The translations under genes and the position numbers were made by a program. A stretch of DNA of 64,000 nucleotides from Nocardioides sp. 1609 (GTDB taxonomy: Bacteria; Actinomycetota; Actinomycetes; Propionibacteriales; Nocardioidaceae), in NCBI RefSeq assembly GCF_004522105.1, contig NZ_SPUJ01000007.1, positions 124,001 through 188,000 of the forward strand, read 5' to 3'. Of the stretch, positions 50,960-61,214 are shown piece by piece (position 1 is the first letter of the stretch; each line of letters starts with the position of its first letter). A model generated the notes under the pieces. That model was given only the letters and a program-made list of their open reading frames with translations, had not been told where the DNA came from and did no database searches.

Positions 50960-51592
50960 ACCTCCGGGGCCGACGAGCCGGACGGAGCGGTCCAGCTCGA
51001 TCGTGGTGACGACGTCGGTCACCGAGGGCCGCACGGGGGTGGAGGAGAAGCCGAACCGCGGGGGCGGGGTCACCGGGGCGAGGCCCCCGAGGTCGACGCC
51101 GTCGAGGGTGCCGGAGACGCGCACCAGGCGACGGTTGTCGCTCGCGCCGTACCACTCGCGCCGATCACCGGTCTCGCCGCGCGTGCGGACGCCGTCGAGC
51201 ACCACCTTCGCGACGCCGTCGGTGGCCGTGCACCACCACGGCGCCTCCGCGACCCGCGCCGGGACCACCTGGAGCAGGTTTCCCAGGAGGGTCCGGGAGC
51301 CGAAGCCGAGGTCGAGGGTCAGCGACTCCGACCGCACCCGCCAGGCGTACGGGTCGGCGATCGCGGTGAACGGCTCGACCCGGATCTCGTCGAACTCGTA
51401 GGTCGCCGCCACGAAGCGGGCGACGTCGGGGCCGGGGGCGAGGAGGATTCGGTGTCCGTCGGGGCGCTCGACCATGGCGTCGGCGAAGGAGCCGAGCGGG
51501 CTGTCGTCCCAGCGACCGACCACGATGCGCGTCCCGCTCGTCGTCCCGACGCCGGCGATCCGGCCCCGGAAGCGCACCCGGTGACGGGTCAC
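50957..51592 (-). CDS. Beta-rich protein of unknown function in putative type VII operon
   Basis: A 211-residue protein, last of a three-gene operon. It starts at GTG 51592, overlapping the previous stop (GTGA). The sequence is strand-rich with no signal peptide or membrane segment; notable blocks are GRWDDSPLGSFADAMVERP and FVAATYEFDEIRVEPF. I do not recognise a domain, though similar sequences seem to occur in related actinomycetes. Tight coupling to the two upstream genes suggests a dedicated partner or chaperone of the large protein at 52044-53420. That is inference from gene order. Confidence 0.55.
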   Translation of the reverse strand: MTRHRVRFRGRIAGVGTTSGTRIVVGRWDDSPLGSFADAMVERPDGHRILLAPGPDVARFVAATYEFDEIRVEPFTAIADPYAWRVRSESLTLDLGFGSRTLLGNLLQVVPARVAEAPWWCTATDGVAKVVLDGVRTRGETGDRREWYGASDNRRLVRVSGTLDGVDLGGLAPVTPPPRFGFSSTPVRPSVTDVVTTIELDRSVRLVGPGG

Positions 51593-52041
51593 GGACGCTC
51601 CGCGGCCTCGGCCTCGGCCTCGTCGAAGGCGACCCGGGCCGCGACCAGGGCCTCGGCCTGCCGGCGCTGCACGCGGGCCGCCAGCTCGAGGCCGCCAGGA
51701 TCCGCCTGCGGGCGGGCCCAGAACGTCTCCCACGTCAGGGTGCCCCGGTCGACGCGGTCCCGGATCGACCGGATCTCGAACGAGGCGTCCTCGGCGCCGG
51801 ACTCCTCGACCAGCAGGACGACCAGCGCGGGGTCGAGACCACCGGCGGCGGCGACCTCGGCCGCGTCGTCGGCGCGGATCCGGGCGACGGTGCCGCGCAC
51901 CCGGTCGAGGACGGCGAGCAGCCGCGTGTCGGCGTCGGCCACCACCACCTCGTCGAGCAGGGCGCCGGTGTCGGGCTCCTCCGCCGCGGCGTCCTCACCC
52001 AGCACGAAGATGCCGGGCGGTGTCTGGTCCTCCTCGGCCAT
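51589..52041 (-). CDS. Acidic helical protein of unknown function in putative type VII operon
   Basis: A 150-residue, strongly acidic, largely helical protein (residues 30-70 and 110-150 look like long helices). It carries TLTWETFWARPQADPGG in the middle. There is no signal peptide. Start ATG 52041 lies 2 nt after the upstream stop; GTG 52047, overlapping that stop, is an equally possible start two codons longer. Its stop overlaps the next start. The family is unknown. Its size and charge would suit a chaperone or adaptor for the neighbouring large protein, but no homology supports that. Confidence 0.55.
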   Translation of the reverse strand: MAEEDQTPPGIFVLGEDAAAEEPDTGALLDEVVVADADTRLLAVLDRVRGTVARIRADDAAEVAAAGGLDPALVVLLVEESGAEDASFEIRSIRDRVDRGTLTWETFWARPQADPGGLELAARVQRRQAEALVAARVAFDEAEAEAAERP

Positions 52042-52043
52042 CG

Positions 52044-53420
52044 TCACACCACCGGCGCCGTCGACGTGGAGGGGTTGTCGTAGGTGCCGTCCAACGGTCC
52101 TGGAGCCATCAGCATCTCCTCGTCGTCGTCGGGCGCCTCCTGGGCCTCGTCGGGGATGTCGATGTTGTCGAGGTCGTTGAGCGACTCCTCGAGCCCGCCC
52201 AGCTCCTCGGAGGTGTCCTCCCCGATGGTGACGACGTCGTCGAGGGCGGCCTCGGCCTGCTCGCTCAGGGCGACGACGCCGTTCAGCCCGGGGACGCCGG
52301 CCGTGACGCCGGGCAGTCCGGTCACGGTGTCGACGATGTCCTGGAACTTGTCGAGCCGGCCCGCCTGGACCTCCGCCCAGCTGGTGACCTCGTCGACGAG
52401 TCCCTGGCACTCGGTGATGATGGTCCGGACCGTCTGGACGTCGTCGATGATGTCCTGCACGACGCCGAAGCCGTCCCGCAGGATGTCCAGCGCCAGGAGC
52501 GCCCACCCCAGGCCGGGGACGAACCGGCTGGTGACCTTGCTGGCCAGCTTGAGGATCTTCTCGCCGAGGATCACCAGGACGTCCTCGACCTCGACGGCGA
52601 TCTTCTCGGACATGTTGGCGATCGAGTTGAAGACCGCCGCGCCCCCGCTGACCCCGGCCCCGACCGCCTTCATCACGATGTCGTAGGTGCCGAGCTGGGC
52701 GATCAGCCCGTAGGACGCCTGGCCGGTCAGCGCCTGCGGCGTCTTCACCCCGAGCTGGAAGAAGCAGTCGCCCCACGTGCTCATCGCGGTGTTCACCACG
52801 CCGCACGCGTTGGCGTTGGTGCGGATGGCGCCGTAGTCGCCGGAGAGTGGGAACACGATGTAGTCGCGCAGGCTGGCCTCGTCGAGCTTGTCGATGTCGG
52901 CGCCGAGACCCTGGAGGAGCCCGATGCCCCAGTTGATCGTGTCGCGACCGGTGTCCCAGGCGTCGGCGGCCGCGTCGAACTTGTTGTTGTGGTTCAGCTC
53001 CGCGCCGCCCTCCTCGGGGTCGACCAGCAGCGACTCGACGTCGTCGAGGTGGTAGTTCTCCAGGTAGCCCTCCGGCGGGGTCGGCGGCGAGTGCGGTCCG
53101 CCGTAGGCGCCTCGGTAGTAGGTGAACGCCTCGTTGATGTCGCCGTCGGCGCGGTCGATCTCCTGCGCGGACCACGCGATCGCGCCCTGGAGGTCGGACC
53201 ACTTGTCGCCGAACTTCAGGCGCATGTCGTCGAACCAGCCGTCGATGTGCTTGAGCTGGTCGCCGATGATGTGCAGGCAGCAGGCCTCGTTGCCGAAGCC
53301 CGAAGCGTCGCAGACGTGCTTGCTGAAGTAGCTGCTGACGTGCCAGGCCTGGTCCCCGACCTCGTTCATCGCAGCGAACATCTTGTTCAGGTTCTCGAAG
53401 TTGACCTCGAGCTCACCCAT
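52044..53420 (-). CDS. Large helical WXG100/ESX-like protein, candidate type VII secretion substrate
   Basis: A 458-residue protein without signal peptide. Residues 1-110 form two long amphipathic helices (VNFENLNKMFAAMNEVGDQAW, then WSDLQGAIAWSAQEIDRADGDI) separated by a turn, reminiscent of WXG100/EspB-like ESX proteins. The turn contains unusual cysteines (HVCDASGFGNEACCLH). A long middle region with coiled-coil and amphipathic helices follows (about 240-400), and the tail is very acidic with several Pro. No toxin domain is evident. It is first in the operon; a GAGGA ribosome-binding site lies 8 nt before the ATG. No ESX ATPase or channel gene is in the window. Confidence 0.5.
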   Translation of the reverse strand: MGELEVNFENLNKMFAAMNEVGDQAWHVSSYFSKHVCDASGFGNEACCLHIIGDQLKHIDGWFDDMRLKFGDKWSDLQGAIAWSAQEIDRADGDINEAFTYYRGAYGGPHSPPTPPEGYLENYHLDDVESLLVDPEEGGAELNHNNKFDAAADAWDTGRDTINWGIGLLQGLGADIDKLDEASLRDYIVFPLSGDYGAIRTNANACGVVNTAMSTWGDCFFQLGVKTPQALTGQASYGLIAQLGTYDIVMKAVGAGVSGGAAVFNSIANMSEKIAVEVEDVLVILGEKILKLASKVTSRFVPGLGWALLALDILRDGFGVVQDIIDDVQTVRTIITECQGLVDEVTSWAEVQAGRLDKFQDIVDTVTGLPGVTAGVPGLNGVVALSEQAEAALDDVVTIGEDTSEELGGLEESLNDLDNIDIPDEAQEAPDDDEEMLMAPGPLDGTYDNPSTSTAPVV

Positions 53421-53566
53421 GGATCACGTCCTCGCTCGGGGCGCCGACCGAGAACGACCGGCACCGTGGTGGAGGGCCGGCGTGGGAGCAACCGGCTACC
53501 CACTCCGGCTACCCGACCCCCCGAGCGCGCAAACCCGGCCACTCGGGCCGACCGGTCGGCGGGGAG

Positions 53567-54205
53567 TCAGTCGAGGTAGGCCTCGGCCACCCCGACGGCC
53601 GCCGCGACCAGCTCGTCACGGGGCACCGGGTCGGTCCCGAGCGCGGCGGCGTTGTCGGTGGCCTCGACCACCAGCACGGCGCCGTCGTACGACGTGACCA
53701 CCCGCGCGATCGGGGTCCCGGCGATCTTGCCGGCGTAGACCTCGGCGTCGGTGGAGCCGGCGACGTCCTCCTCGACCGGGTCGAGCACGGTGAGCGCGCC
53801 CTCGAGCTGGTCCTGCAGCGTGACGGGGGCCCCGAGACGGGTCCAGTCGATCCCGAGTCCGTCGTCGACGTCGTGCACGCTGTTGCACGAGGTGAGGTAG
53901 CCCGACCCGGTGCCGTCGGAGACCGTCTGCGCCCGCCCGGTGATCTCGGCCAGCTCGTCGTCGCTGATCGTGGAGCAGAAGGCCGCCGGGTCGACCTCCG
54001 GCGGGTCCTCCGGAGCATCGGAGCTGATCGTCTCCTCGGGGGTCGGCGACGTCGAGGCGTCCACGGGACTCGCCGAGGTCGGGTCCTCGGACGGGGAGTC
54101 GTCGTCGGAGCACCCGGCGGTCAGCACGACGAGCACGGCGGCGGCAGCGAGGGCGGGGAGCCGACGCGACGGTCGGGCGGGACGGGCCGAGACGAGGGGG
54201 AGCAC
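53567..54205 (-). CDS. DUF3558-like lipoprotein
   Basis: A 212-residue lipoprotein. The lipobox is VVLTAGCSDD, followed by a Ser/Pro/Asp/Thr-rich tether of about 45 residues and a compact domain. That domain starts AAFCSTISDDELAEITG and has a second Cys in LTSCNSVHD, the disulfide pattern of DUF3558-type surface proteins. The function is unknown. The start is GTG 54205, because TAGCGT (54213-54218) lies 7 nt upstream; earlier in-frame codons would run into the dehydrogenase gene. It is a separate unit, downstream of the acyl-CoA dehydrogenase. Confidence 0.72.
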   Translation of the reverse strand: MLPLVSARPARPSRRLPALAAAAVLVVLTAGCSDDDSPSEDPTSASPVDASTSPTPEETISSDAPEDPPEVDPAAFCSTISDDELAEITGRAQTVSDGTGSGYLTSCNSVHDVDDGLGIDWTRLGAPVTLQDQLEGALTVLDPVEEDVAGSTDAEVYAGKIAGTPIARVVTSYDGAVLVVEATDNAAALGTDPVPRDELVAAAVGVAEAYLD

Positions 54206-54255
54206 GTCGGCCACGCTACCCAGGAGCGCCGGCCGCGAAGCCCCGCCGGGTCGGC

Positions 54256-55473
54256 TCAGCGGATCGGTGCCCCGGAGATCGTGCGTGCGATGACGAGGCG
54301 CTGGATCTCGGAGGTGCCCTCGAAGATCGTGTAGATCTTGGCGTCGCGGGCCCAGCGCTCGACCGGGTACTCGCGCGTGAAGCCGTTGCCGCCGAGGATC
54401 TGCATGGCCTTCTCGGTGACCCGCACGGCGGTCTCGCCGGCGAACAGCTTGGACATCGACCCCTCGGCGGAGTCGAACGCCCGGCCCTGGCTGGCCATCC
54501 ACGCGGCCCGCCACACCAGCAGCCGGCTCGCGTCGATGCCGGTCTTCATGTCGGCCAGCGCGAACGCGATGGCCTGGTTCTCGATGATCGCCTTGCCGAA
54601 CTGCTCGCGGGTCCGGGCGTAGTCGAGGGCGACCTCGTAGGCCGCCCGCGCGATCCCGATCGCCTGCGCGCCGACCGCCGGGCGGGTGCGCTCGAAGGTG
54701 GCCATGCTGGCGTTCCCGCGCCGCGCGCCGCCGCCCTCGCGGGCCCGGGCGAGGCGGGCGTCCAGCTTCTCCTTGCCGCCGAGCAGGCAGCGACCGGGCA
54801 CGCGGACGTCCTCCAGGACCACCTCGGCGGTGTGGCTGGCGCGGATGCCGTGCTTGTGGAACTTCTGGCCCTGGCTGAGCCCCTTCGTGCCCGGCGGGAC
54901 CACGAAGCTCGCCTGGCCGCGGGTGCGGAGGTCGGGGTCGACGACGGCGGTGACGACGTGGACGTCGGCCAGGCCGCCGTTCGTGGCCCAGGTCTTGGTG
55001 CCGTTGAGGACCCACTCGCCGGTGGCCTCGTCGTGGCGCGCCCGGGTGCGCATCGCGCCGACGTCGCTGCCGGCGTCCGGCTCGGAGGAGCAGAAGGCAC
55101 CGAGCTTGAGGTCGCCGGGCGACCCGAACATCTGCGGCACCCACTCGCCGACCTGCTCGGGCGTGCCGTTGCTGCTGACGCCGGCGGCGGCCAGCGCGGT
55201 GCCGGCGATCGCCAGCCCGATGCCGGCGTCGCCCCAGAAGAGCTCCTCCATCGAGATCGGGATGCCCAGGCCGGTCGGGTCGAAGCCCTGCGTGGCGAAG
55301 AAGTCGAGCGAGTAGATGCCGGCCTGGGCCGCGGCCTCGACGACGGGCCAGGGGAACTCCTCGCGCTCGTCCCACTCCGCCGCGGCAGGTCGGATGACGT
55401 CGGCGGCGAAGGTGTGGAGCCAGCTCTTCAGCTCGAGGTGGTCGGGCGTGGGCTCGAACGAGGGGGTGGACAC
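54256..55473 (-). CDS. Acyl-CoA dehydrogenase
   Basis: A 405-residue FAD enzyme of normal ACAD length, catalysing the first step of acyl-CoA beta-oxidation or branched-chain catabolism. The FAD/substrate motif CSSEPDAGSDVGAMRTRA is present, as are the middle-domain GTKTWATNGG and the C-terminal QILGGNGFTREYPVERWARD. The catalytic Glu is in YTIFEGTSEIQ. An insertion rich in Arg and Gly (ARLARAREGGGARRGN) follows the middle domain. GTG 55473 lies 6 nt after TACCGT (55480-55485), so the gene appears leaderless. Chain-length specificity is not predictable. Confidence 0.92.
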   Translation of the reverse strand: MSTPSFEPTPDHLELKSWLHTFAADVIRPAAAEWDEREEFPWPVVEAAAQAGIYSLDFFATQGFDPTGLGIPISMEELFWGDAGIGLAIAGTALAAAGVSSNGTPEQVGEWVPQMFGSPGDLKLGAFCSSEPDAGSDVGAMRTRARHDEATGEWVLNGTKTWATNGGLADVHVVTAVVDPDLRTRGQASFVVPPGTKGLSQGQKFHKHGIRASHTAEVVLEDVRVPGRCLLGGKEKLDARLARAREGGGARRGNASMATFERTRPAVGAQAIGIARAAYEVALDYARTREQFGKAIIENQAIAFALADMKTGIDASRLLVWRAAWMASQGRAFDSAEGSMSKLFAGETAVRVTEKAMQILGGNGFTREYPVERWARDAKIYTIFEGTSEIQRLVIARTISGAPIR

Positions 55474-55532
55474 GCGGCCACGGTACCCGCGACACCACGT
55501 CCGCGGACGGGCCGTGGTGTGTCGCCGGTCGG

Positions 55533-55940
55533 TCAGGCCCCGCGGTGGGCGCGGTGGGCGAGCAGCCCGCACCCGAGGAGGACGATCCCGATCCAGAACG
55601 GCAGCTGGGTCACCACCGACAGCACGACGAGCAGGATCAGGATCGGCACGAACGGCGCCCGGCCTCCGGGGCCGCCCGGGGCCCGGAACCGGCCGGGGCC
55701 CCACGGGCCGGGGTCCGGACGCCGTCCGCTCGCGGATCCCCCGGGGACCCGTCGGGCCGGGGTCGAGCTCGGCAGGTCGTGGAAGACCGCCTCCAGGTCG
55801 GCCCCGGTGCGCGCCGACCACACGGCATCGAGCCTCTCGGCGTGCTCGTCGACGCTCAGCCGACCCAGCGCCACGTGCTCGCTCAGGTCGGCTGCCGCCC
55901 GGTCGCGCTCCGTGTCGCCGATGCGCAACCCGTCGTTCAT
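55533..55940 (-). CDS. DUF1707 domain membrane protein
   Basis: A 135-residue protein. The N-terminal DUF1707 (RIGDTERDRAAADLSEHVALGRLSVDEHAERLDAVWSA) is the short actinobacterial domain often fused to membrane segments. After a Gly/Pro/Arg-rich linker come two hydrophobic helices (FVPILILLVVLSVVTQL and FWIGIVLLGCGLLA). ATG 55940 overlaps the PadR stop (ATGA), so it is translationally coupled to and likely controlled with the PadR repressor. The function is unknown; membrane stress or antimicrobial response is typical of PadR partners. Confidence 0.85.
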   Translation of the reverse strand: MNDGLRIGDTERDRAAADLSEHVALGRLSVDEHAERLDAVWSARTGADLEAVFHDLPSSTPARRVPGGSASGRRPDPGPWGPGRFRAPGGPGGRAPFVPILILLVVLSVVTQLPFWIGIVLLGCGLLAHRAHRGA

Positions 55941-56716
55941 GACTCGCGGCCCTCGCCGGTGCCGGGCTCGAGGTCGGGCTCGGTGCCGGGCTCGAGGTCG
56001 GCCGGCGGCTCCTCGGCGTCCGGGCCGTCGGCCAGGACGCCGTACAGCGCACGGCGGGTGTCGGCCAGGATCTGGACGGCGGCACGTCGCTGGGTCTCCG
56101 ACCCGTTGGTCACGAGCTGCCAGACGGCGCCCATGACCTGCCCGATCTCGGACTTCAGGTCGACCTGCTCGCCGTCGCGCGCCTCGTCCTTGGCGGCGGA
56201 GCGGTCGAAGGGGGCCCACACGGCCGCGAGCTCCTCGGCGTTCTCCTCGGCGTGGGCCAGGCCGGCCGCGCTGAGCCGGATGGTGCGCCGACCCCGCTCG
56301 TCGTCGGCCTCGACGAGACCCTCGTCCTGGAGCTGCTGGATCGTCGGGTAGACCGACCCGGGGCTGACCCGCCAGCCACCGTCACTGCGCTCGGCGATCT
56401 GCTGGATCACCTGGTAGCCGTTGATCGGCCGGTCCTCGCGAGCGGCCGTGGCCAGCACGTCGAGGATCGCCGTGCGGACGTCGCCGCGCCGGACCCGCGG
56501 TCCACCGCGGCCCCGCTCGGGCTGGCCCATGCCGAACAGGCCGGCCATCCAGGGCGGCGGACCGCCCATCGGGCCACCGCCGTGGCCGCCCGGCCCTCCG
56601 AACGGTCCGCCGCCCCAGCCGGGGCCGCGTCGTCCTGGTCCCCGGTGCTGCTGCCACGGGGAGCTGGTGTCGTCGAGCCCTGCGGCCCACTGTCGGTTGC
56701 GTCGTTGGTGTCCCAT
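55937..56716 (-). CDS. PadR family transcriptional repressor with Gly/Pro-rich N terminus
   Basis: A 259-residue repressor. The N-terminal 65 residues are a low-complexity Gly/Pro/Arg stretch (WGGGPFGGPGGHGGGPMGG). The PadR winged helix follows (about 72-145): RRGDVRTAILDVLA and SPGSVYPTIQQLQDEGLVEADDE. A helical C-terminal dimerisation segment and an acidic tail with an EPGTE/EPGTG repeat finish the protein. AGGGGGT lies before the ATG 56716. A strong promoter (TTGCGT-17-TACAGT) and palindromes around its start point suggest autorepression. The downstream DUF1707 gene is the probable target. Confidence 0.87.
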   Translation of the reverse strand: MGHQRRNRQWAAGLDDTSSPWQQHRGPGRRGPGWGGGPFGGPGGHGGGPMGGPPPWMAGLFGMGQPERGRGGPRVRRGDVRTAILDVLATAAREDRPINGYQVIQQIAERSDGGWRVSPGSVYPTIQQLQDEGLVEADDERGRRTIRLSAAGLAHAEENAEELAAVWAPFDRSAAKDEARDGEQVDLKSEIGQVMGAVWQLVTNGSETQRRAAVQILADTRRALYGVLADGPDAEEPPADLEPGTEPDLEPGTGEGRES

Positions 56717-56743
56717 CACGGGACCCCCTCTCAAGTCGGTGGT

Positions 56744-56809
56744 ATCGCGATGCTTCTGTGCTAGTTCGCGATATATCGTGACTGTACGCCGGGCCGAGCG
56801 CCGACGCAA
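56744..56809 (-). promoter_or_regulatory. PadR promoter and operator region
   Basis: On the minus strand, TTGCGT (56804-56809) and TACAGT (56781-56786) have an ideal 17-bp spacer. The predicted start near 56774 lies inside the palindrome CGATATATCG (56769-56778). A second related palindrome, ATCGCGAT (56744-56751), lies downstream. Two AT-rich palindromes in a GC-rich genome at the start site are strong candidates for PadR binding. Confidence 0.65.
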
Positions 56810-56817
56810 CCGGGATT

Positions 56818-56898
56818 TCCCCGGTCGACCGGGGATCCCTGAACTGGGAGGCCGAGATATCGCCCGACAAGTTCAGACTTCCCCGGTCGACCGGGGAA
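56818..56898. repeat. Twin 18-20 bp palindromes after the M3 peptidase gene
   Basis: The palindrome core CCCCGGTCGACCGGGG occurs at 56819-56834 and again at 56881-56896. The second copy extends to 20 bp (56879-56898). Between them CTGAACT and AGTTCAG (near 56839 and 56870) can pair, enclosing GATATC. The unit is about 80 bp. It lies between the M3 peptidase stop (56920) and the PadR promoter, so it may be a tandem terminator or a small repeated element. Confidence 0.6.
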
Positions 56899-56919
56899 AC
56901 CCCGACCGGCCGCGCCGCG

Positions 56920-58869
<1,950 letters not shown>

Positions 58870-58897
58870 CGGGACAGGGTAGGCCGGGCCTGGCCGT

Positions 58898-60106
58898 TCA
58901 GCCGGCGAGCTGGTCGCGCCGCCGACGCAGGTAGGCCGTCTCGGCCGGGTTGTCGACCAGGGCGAGCGCGGTGTCGTAGGCGGTCCGGGCCTCGGCCGAG
59001 CGACCGAGCCGGCGCAGCAGCTCGGCCCGGGTGACGTGGAACGGGTGGTAGCCCTGCAACGGCCCGCCCAGCCGGTCGACCTGGGCCAGCGCCACCTCGG
59101 GGCCGTCGAGCTCGGCGACGGCGACGAGGCGGTTGAGCGCGACCACCGGGCCCGGGTCGAGCGCGGCCAGGTGGGCGTAGAGCGCGGCGACCTGCGACCA
59201 GTCGGTGTCGGCCGCGGTCGGCGCGTCGGTGTGGACGGCGTTCACGGCGGCCAGCAGCTGGTAGCGGCCGGGCCGGCCGAGGGCCAGGCACGCCCGGACC
59301 AGGTCGTGACCCTCCTCGATGAGCGGGCGCGACCAGCCGCCGCGGTCCTGCTCGTGCAGCGGCACCAGCTCGCCCCCGGCGATCCGGGAGCCGCGCCGCG
59401 CCTCGGTCAGCAGCATCAGGGCCAGCAGCCCGGTGACCTCGGGATCGTCGGGCAGCAGCGAGCGCAGCGTGCGCGCGAGGCGGATCGCCTCGGCCGTGAG
59501 GTCGTCGCGCACCGACGTCCCGCCGGCGGTGGAGAGGTAGCCCTCGTTGAAGACGAGGTAGATCACCGTGAGCACGGCGGCGACCCGCTCGGGCAGGTCG
59601 GCCGGCTCGGGGATCCGGTAGGGGATGTGGGCGCCGGCGATCTTCTTCTTGGCGCGGGTGATCCGCTGGGCCATCGTCGTCTCGGGCACGAGGAAGGCCC
59701 GGGCGATCTCGCCGACGGTGAGACCGCCGAGCAGGCGAAGGGTGAGCGCGACCCGCGCCTCGGGGGCGAGGGCCGGGTGGCAGCAGGTGAAGACCAGGCG
59801 CAACCGGTCGTCGTCCACGACGCCGGTCGGCTCGTGGGGCGTGCCGTCGGAGATCATCAGGGCCGCCTGGTGCTTGGCGTCGCGGTGGGACTCGCGGCGG
59901 ATCTTGTCGATGGCCTTGCGGGCGGCCGTCGTGGTCAGCCAGGCCCCGGGGTTCGGCGGGACGCCGTCGACCGGCCACCTCTCGAGGGCGACCAGGAGCG
60001 CCTCGCCGGCGGCGTCCTCGGCGACGTCGATGTCGCCGAAACGCCGGACCAGCGAGGCGACCACCCGGCCGAACTCCTCGCGGTAGACCCGCTCGATCAC
60101 GTCCAC
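58898..60106 (-). CDS. ECF42-type RNA polymerase sigma factor
   Basis: A 402-residue ECF sigma factor with a long C-terminal domain. Region 2 covers RRFGDIDVAEDAAGEALLVALERWP, and region 4 lies around LLGGLTVGEIARAFLVPETTMAQRITRAKKKI. Residues 190-400 are TPR-like helices with VIYLVFNEGYLS and LNRLVAVAEL blocks, typical of the ECF42 group, where this extension is needed for activity. It follows the DGPF gene by 20 nt, the characteristic ECF42 pairing. The start is GTG 60106. No anti-sigma factor is present. It probably responds to a stress sensed through the extension or the DGPF protein. Confidence 0.9.
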   Translation of the reverse strand: MDVIERVYREEFGRVVASLVRRFGDIDVAEDAAGEALLVALERWPVDGVPPNPGAWLTTTAARKAIDKIRRESHRDAKHQAALMISDGTPHEPTGVVDDDRLRLVFTCCHPALAPEARVALTLRLLGGLTVGEIARAFLVPETTMAQRITRAKKKIAGAHIPYRIPEPADLPERVAAVLTVIYLVFNEGYLSTAGGTSVRDDLTAEAIRLARTLRSLLPDDPEVTGLLALMLLTEARRGSRIAGGELVPLHEQDRGGWSRPLIEEGHDLVRACLALGRPGRYQLLAAVNAVHTDAPTAADTDWSQVAALYAHLAALDPGPVVALNRLVAVAELDGPEVALAQVDRLGGPLQGYHPFHVTRAELLRRLGRSAEARTAYDTALALVDNPAETAYLRRRRDQLAG

Positions 60107-60125
60107 GGGATCGTCGACCGGCGGC

Positions 60126-60485
60126 TCAGCCCTCCTGGAAGGGCCGGACCTCGACCGGGCCGCCGCACGCCCTCGACCCCTGCTTGGCCCAGTCGAGCGC
60201 GGCGTCGAGGTCGGCGGCCTCGATGATCCAGAAGCCGCCGAGGTACTCCTTGGACTCCGAGAACGGGCCGTCGGTGACGACCGGCGCCTCGCCGGTGTTG
60301 TCGACGACGGTGGTCGCGTCGTGGGTCTGCAGACCGCCGGCGAACAGCCACGCGCCCTCGGCCCGGAGCTTCTCGTTGAACGCGCCGACCGCCTCGAACA
60401 TCGGCTGCATGTCCTCGACGGTCATGGTCTCCATCTCGGCGATCGAGGCCTCGTCGTGGTTGACGGCCAGGAAGTACTGCGACAT
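60126..60485 (-). CDS. DGPF/YCII-related protein, ECF42 partner
   Basis: A 119-residue YCII-fold protein with the namesake block VVTDGPFSESKEYLGGFWIIEAADLD. These genes accompany ECF42 sigma factors and their promoters are usual ECF42 targets. Whether they are enzymes or sensors is not established. The ATG 60485 has an excellent GAGGAG ribosome-binding site 6 nt upstream, unlike most neighbours, which appear leaderless. It is first in the two-gene operon with the sigma factor. Confidence 0.9.
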   Translation of the reverse strand: MSQYFLAVNHDEASIAEMETMTVEDMQPMFEAVGAFNEKLRAEGAWLFAGGLQTHDATTVVDNTGEAPVVTDGPFSESKEYLGGFWIIEAADLDAALDWAKQGSRACGGPVEVRPFQEG

Positions 60486-60629
60486 GTCGTTCTCCTCGTT
60501 CTCCGGCGGCCCCTGTGGCCGCCTGACACCCTCTCCACGAACGGGCGGGGCCGGACACGACAGGCCCGGACGGATTTCTCCGGGATCTTTTCCGAGGCCT
60601 TTTCTACCCGATCCCACTACCGTCGAGCC

Positions 60630-61214
60630 ATGACCGACTGGGGCACTCTCTACCGCGACCACGTGGCCGCGGTCACCGCGTTGGCCGAGAGCCTCACCGC
60701 CGCCGAGCTCGCGGTGTACGTGCCCGGGACGCCGGCGTGGACGGTGCACGACGTCGTCGCCCACCTCGCCGGCGGGCCGGTCGACGCGGCCACCGGGCGG
60801 ATGGACGGCGCGCCCGGTCCGGAGTGGACCGCCCGGCACGTCGGCGAGCGCGCCCACCTGCCGGTCGCCGTCCTCGTGGAGGAGATGCGCGAGCACCAGG
60901 ACGCGATCGCGGCGTCGACCGTCGACAACCCGCGCCCGGCCATCGTGTGGGACATCGCCGTGCACCACGCCGACCTGCACGAGGCGCTGGGCAGGGCGAG
61001 GCTCCCCGAGCGGCTCTGGGTCCCGGTCCTCGACCAGCTGGCTGCGGCTCGCGCGCCGCGTCTCGTCGGGACCGTCGACCCCTACGAGCTGTTCCGCGCC
61101 CTGTTCTCGCGCCGCTCACGCCACCAGATGCGCGCCTGGGGCCTCGACGACGACGTCATCGAGGCGGTCTGCATCTTCGGCCCGCGCGACGACGACCAGC
61201 CGGTGCCCGCCTGA
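60630..61214 (+). CDS. Maleylpyruvate-isomerase N-terminal-fold protein
   Basis: A 194-residue DinB/MDMPI-like helical protein. TPAWTVHDVVAHLAGG carries the first metal-type His, and IVWDIAVHHADLHEALG the second set. It is smaller than full-length mycothiol-dependent maleylpyruvate isomerases (about 240), so only the catalytic helical domain is present. Its ATG is 6 nt after TACCGT (60618-60623), thus leaderless. It is divergent from the DGPF/ECF42 operon and overlaps the next gene by 1 nt (TGATG). The substrate is unknown. Confidence 0.75.
   Translation: MTDWGTLYRDHVAAVTALAESLTAAELAVYVPGTPAWTVHDVVAHLAGGPVDAATGRMDGAPGPEWTARHVGERAHLPVAVLVEEMREHQDAIAASTVDNPRPAIVWDIAVHHADLHEALGRARLPERLWVPVLDQLAAARAPRLVGTVDPYELFRALFSRRSRHQMRAWGLDDDVIEAVCIFGPRDDDQPVPA

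Noticed and set aside
50957..52047. A toxin-antitoxin pair formed by the two small genes of the ESX-like operon
   Set aside because: Sizes (211 and 150 residues) and the lack of toxin folds or DNA-binding motifs do not fit known pairs; the coupling is to the large lead gene.
56819..56896. Twin CCCCGGTCGACCGGGG palindromes as attachment sites or a CRISPR remnant
   Set aside because: There are only two copies with a 46-bp centre that itself folds; there is no spacer periodicity, cas gene or integrase.
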